Below are positions 61,742 to 64,000 of a DNA stretch of 64,000 nt, one piece after another. The stretch is from Sulfurimonas sp. SAG-AH-194-C21 (GTDB taxonomy: Bacteria; Campylobacterota; Campylobacteria; Campylobacterales; Sulfurimonadaceae). Location of the stretch: the NCBI RefSeq assembly GCF_029215985.1, contig NZ_JAEMVC010000004.1, positions 48,223 to 112,222 on the forward strand, given 5' to 3'. Under the pieces are notes generated by a model. It ran no database searches, had not been told where the DNA came from, and saw only the letters and a list, made by a program, of their open reading frames with translations. Made by a program: the position numbers and the translations under genes. Numbering within the stretch: position 1 is the stretch's first letter; every line of letters starts with the position of its first letter.

Positions 61742-62614
61742 ATGAAAAGAGAAACACTTAACAAAAAAACAAAGATATCTAACGATATACTGTTCTATAT
61801 ATACACAAATATAGAAGTGGATATAAACATGGATGAGCTTGCCCAGAGTTATGGTTTAAGTAAGTTTTATATGCATAAGGTTTTTAAAGAGATTTTTGGA
61901 AGAAATATCTACGAGAGTATAAAATCTATTCGCCTGCAAAAAGCATCCTCTTTACTTCTTACAAATAAATACTCTACTATTACAGAGATAGCTGCACTAT
62001 GTGGGTACAGTTCTCAAACGTCTTTTATCCGTGTGTTTAAAGAACGATTTTTGGTAACGCCAACGGCTTGGAGAAAGGGTGGATATAAAAAATACTCAAA
62101 AACCATACTAGAAGAGTCCAAAAAAGCAAAATCATCCAATGCAAGTTTTGAAAATTTAGAAGCGACAATAGTAAAAATGCCTCCAATCCAAACTTACTAT
62201 ATAAGACACAATGGATATAACGATGATGTAAAGCAGACATGGCAGAAAATACAGACATGGATGTATAGTAATGATATAAAAAAGTATAAACATATAGCAC
62301 TTTTTCATGATAACCCAGTTGTAACACACCTTGATGAGTGTCAGTATGTAGCTTGCATCGAGGTTGAGGATGAACTTTTAGGTGAGCAAAGATTACCGAA
62401 GTTTAATATCTCTGATGGCGTTTATGCACGATTTGATATAAGTGGGGTTGATGGGGATTTTTTAAAGTTTATGCACTGGTTATACAATGAGTGGCTTCCA
62501 AGTAGTGAGTATGAAACTACTACAAAACCACCCTATGCTATCTACAAAAAGAACAAGTATCTTTCAGATGATCATATCTTTGAACTTAGTTTTTATCTTT
62601 CTATAAAGTATTAA
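61742..62614 (+). CDS. AraC family regulator with GyrI-like C-terminal domain
   Basis: LAQSYGLSKFYMHKVFKEIFGRNIYESIKSIRLQKASSLLL...IAALCGYSSQTSFIRVFKERF; C-term matches effector-binding GyrI-like pattern. Confidence 0.85.
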   Translation: MKRETLNKKTKISNDILFYIYTNIEVDINMDELAQSYGLSKFYMHKVFKEIFGRNIYESIKSIRLQKASSLLLTNKYSTITEIAALCGYSSQTSFIRVFKERFLVTPTAWRKGGYKKYSKTILEESKKAKSSNASFENLEATIVKMPPIQTYYIRHNGYNDDVKQTWQKIQTWMYSNDIKKYKHIALFHDNPVVTHLDECQYVACIEVEDELLGEQRLPKFNISDGVYARFDISGVDGDFLKFMHWLYNEWLPSSEYETTTKPPYAIYKKNKYLSDDHIFELSFYLSIKY

Positions 62615-62615
62615 C

Positions 62616-63140
62616 TTAAGCTTGAATAGCCATCATTTTTGGATGCTCAGCTGCAACTTCTCGTACATCTTCATTTTCATCTTTAGCAAGTACTTTGAGT
62701 ATATCTAAAGATATTTTAGGGTTCTTCGCAACTGCTGCACGAACATTTTCATCGTCGTCTTTAGAAAGTGTGTAGAGGATTCCCATCGTGATACTAGGAT
62801 TTACAGAAACAGAAAGACGTATAAATATATCTTCATCTTTAGAGAGTTTATGTATAACTCCCGCTGGTGCGTTAGGATTACCTGCTACCCAAGAAGCGAT
62901 ATGGGTATCTTCACTTAACATAACTAAAGTCTCAACTGATGTGTTAAAGTGCTCTGCAACAAACTGTCGAACAATCTGGTTTTCATTTTTAGCGAGGATA
63001 TCTAAAGTCTCTGTATCTGTGTTGAGGTGTGCTGCTACTTGAAGAAGAACAAAACTATCCGCATTATCAACGAGTCCAGCTAAAACCTCCGCACTTGTAT
63101 CTTTATCTTTTGCTATTAATAGTGCTTCCATAGTTGTCAT
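62616..63140 (-). CDS. LRV/HEAT-like repeat protein
   Basis: Repeated ~24-aa units such as LAKDENEDVREVAAEHP / LSKDDDENVRAAVAKNP / LSKDEDIFIRLSVSVNP. Confidence 0.75.
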   Translation of the reverse strand: MTTMEALLIAKDKDTSAEVLAGLVDNADSFVLLQVAAHLNTDTETLDILAKNENQIVRQFVAEHFNTSVETLVMLSEDTHIASWVAGNPNAPAGVIHKLSKDEDIFIRLSVSVNPSITMGILYTLSKDDDENVRAAVAKNPKISLDILKVLAKDENEDVREVAAEHPKMMAIQA

Positions 63141-63257
63141 GTGTGAGTACCTTAAAATTTATTTTATTATGCGAATTATAGCGAATGGAGTTTAAAGGGG
63201 TATGGGTTTTTTATTTGGGTTTATTCTGATTGAATATATTTAAAACTTCAAAAGATG

Positions 63258-63286
63258 TTGACAAGTAACAAGTTTACCACTATACT
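63258..63286 (+). promoter_or_regulatory. Near-consensus sigma70 promoter
   Basis: TTGACA (63258-63263) - 17 bp - TATACT (63281-63286). Confidence 0.65.
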
Positions 63287-63292
63287 TTTTTC

Positions 63293-63598
63293 ATGAAGAT
63301 TAATAAAACATATTTTTTTATCATTACTTTAATGCTTACTCTTTCGCTTTTTAATGTTGGTTTTTCCTCTCTTATCTTGGATGAGTCATCAAAAACAGCA
63401 ACTGAAATATCTCTTGAAAAAGATCTCTTAGAAAAAGATGCAGAAAAGAAAAAAGACAAAATGACTCTTGCTACTTTTTTTAATATATCAAATTTACAAA
63501 AAGAATATAACAAACAAACAGATATAGAAAACCATTACTCTTATTTAGATATAAATCAGCTCCTCAAACCTCCTAGATACACTTACCTTTTCGTTTGA
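63293..63598 (+). CDS. Small exported hypothetical protein
   Basis: 101 aa; signal-like N-terminus KTYFFIITLMLTLSLFNVGFSS, charged middle. Confidence 0.5.
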   Translation: MKINKTYFFIITLMLTLSLFNVGFSSLILDESSKTATEISLEKDLLEKDAEKKKDKMTLATFFNISNLQKEYNKQTDIENHYSYLDINQLLKPPRYTYLFV

Positions 63599-63634
63599 TT
63601 TTATATAAAACCATTCAGTTTCAAAGAAAAAGTT

Positions 63635-64000
63635 ATGTTATCGACTAAACATTTATCCGGGGACATATTTAGTGGCTTAACAGCTGCTATAGTCGTTTTT
63701 CCTCTAACTTTAGCCTTTGGTATTGAGTCTGGTCTAGTTCGATAGTTGGTCGTTTATTATTATCATCATGCAAATATTCCCTTTCTTTGGATTTTAATCT
63801 CCAAAGAGCATCGTTGATAATCTAAGTTAGATAGAGTCTATTATTAGTCAAATTAATACAGATGCACTTGTCCTCTCTGTTGTAACCATCGCTATTATTT
63901 ATCCTTTTCCCGAAGGTAAGTAAGAAGATTCCCTTTTGTGTTGGTTGCACTTGTAGGACTCCCCTAATTGCATCTGTGTTATATATGTAGGAACGTTTAC
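63635..64000 (+). pseudogene. Decayed SulP-family anion permease remnant (continues to window edge)
   Basis: MLSTKHLSGDIFSGLTAAIVVFPLTLAFGIESGLVR* (stop 63743-63745), then out-of-frame SulP-like pieces INTDALVLSVVTIAIIYPFPEGK* and KKIPF/FVLVALVGLP in other frames. Confidence 0.7.

Overview
The window looks like a chromosomal segment of a Campylobacterota (Sulfurimonas-like) bacterium: AT-rich, densely coding, with a birA-parA-parB-atpF'FHAGDC-tolQR-tonB/tolA-tolB-pal-ybgF-slyD block. No rRNA, tRNA, CRISPR array, transposase or prophage was seen. Most of it is housekeeping (flhA, rpsO, kdsB, trpC, dapE, rplU-rpmA-obg-proB-fmt, fabD, guaB, gatA, purEK, accC). The most interesting locus is a contiguous 15-gene, all-plus-strand chemosensory cluster at about 5.2-18.8 kb. 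In order it encodes: a stand-alone PAS protein, a soluble MCP with two signalling-tip modules, a triple-CheW protein, CheB, a HEAT-repeat protein, CheR, CheY, a CheZ-like small protein, a second CheY, a long CheA, a CheW split by a zinc-binding CZB-like domain, a STAS-like protein, an orphan ParA-type ATPase, a receiver protein with a long novel C-terminus, and a small Cys-containing protein. I propose it is a self-positioning cytosolic chemosensory array integrating redox/zinc-type signals. Secondary observations: a tandem-hairpin plus C10 tract between convergent genes at ~0.87-0.93 kb, a SulP permease pseudogene at the right end, a near-consensus sigma70 promoter almost abutting a start codon at 63.26 kb, sigma28-like promoter candidates, degenerate GGDEF proteins and a degenerate sigma54-activator-like protein. 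All family calls were made by reading the sequence; no search was run.
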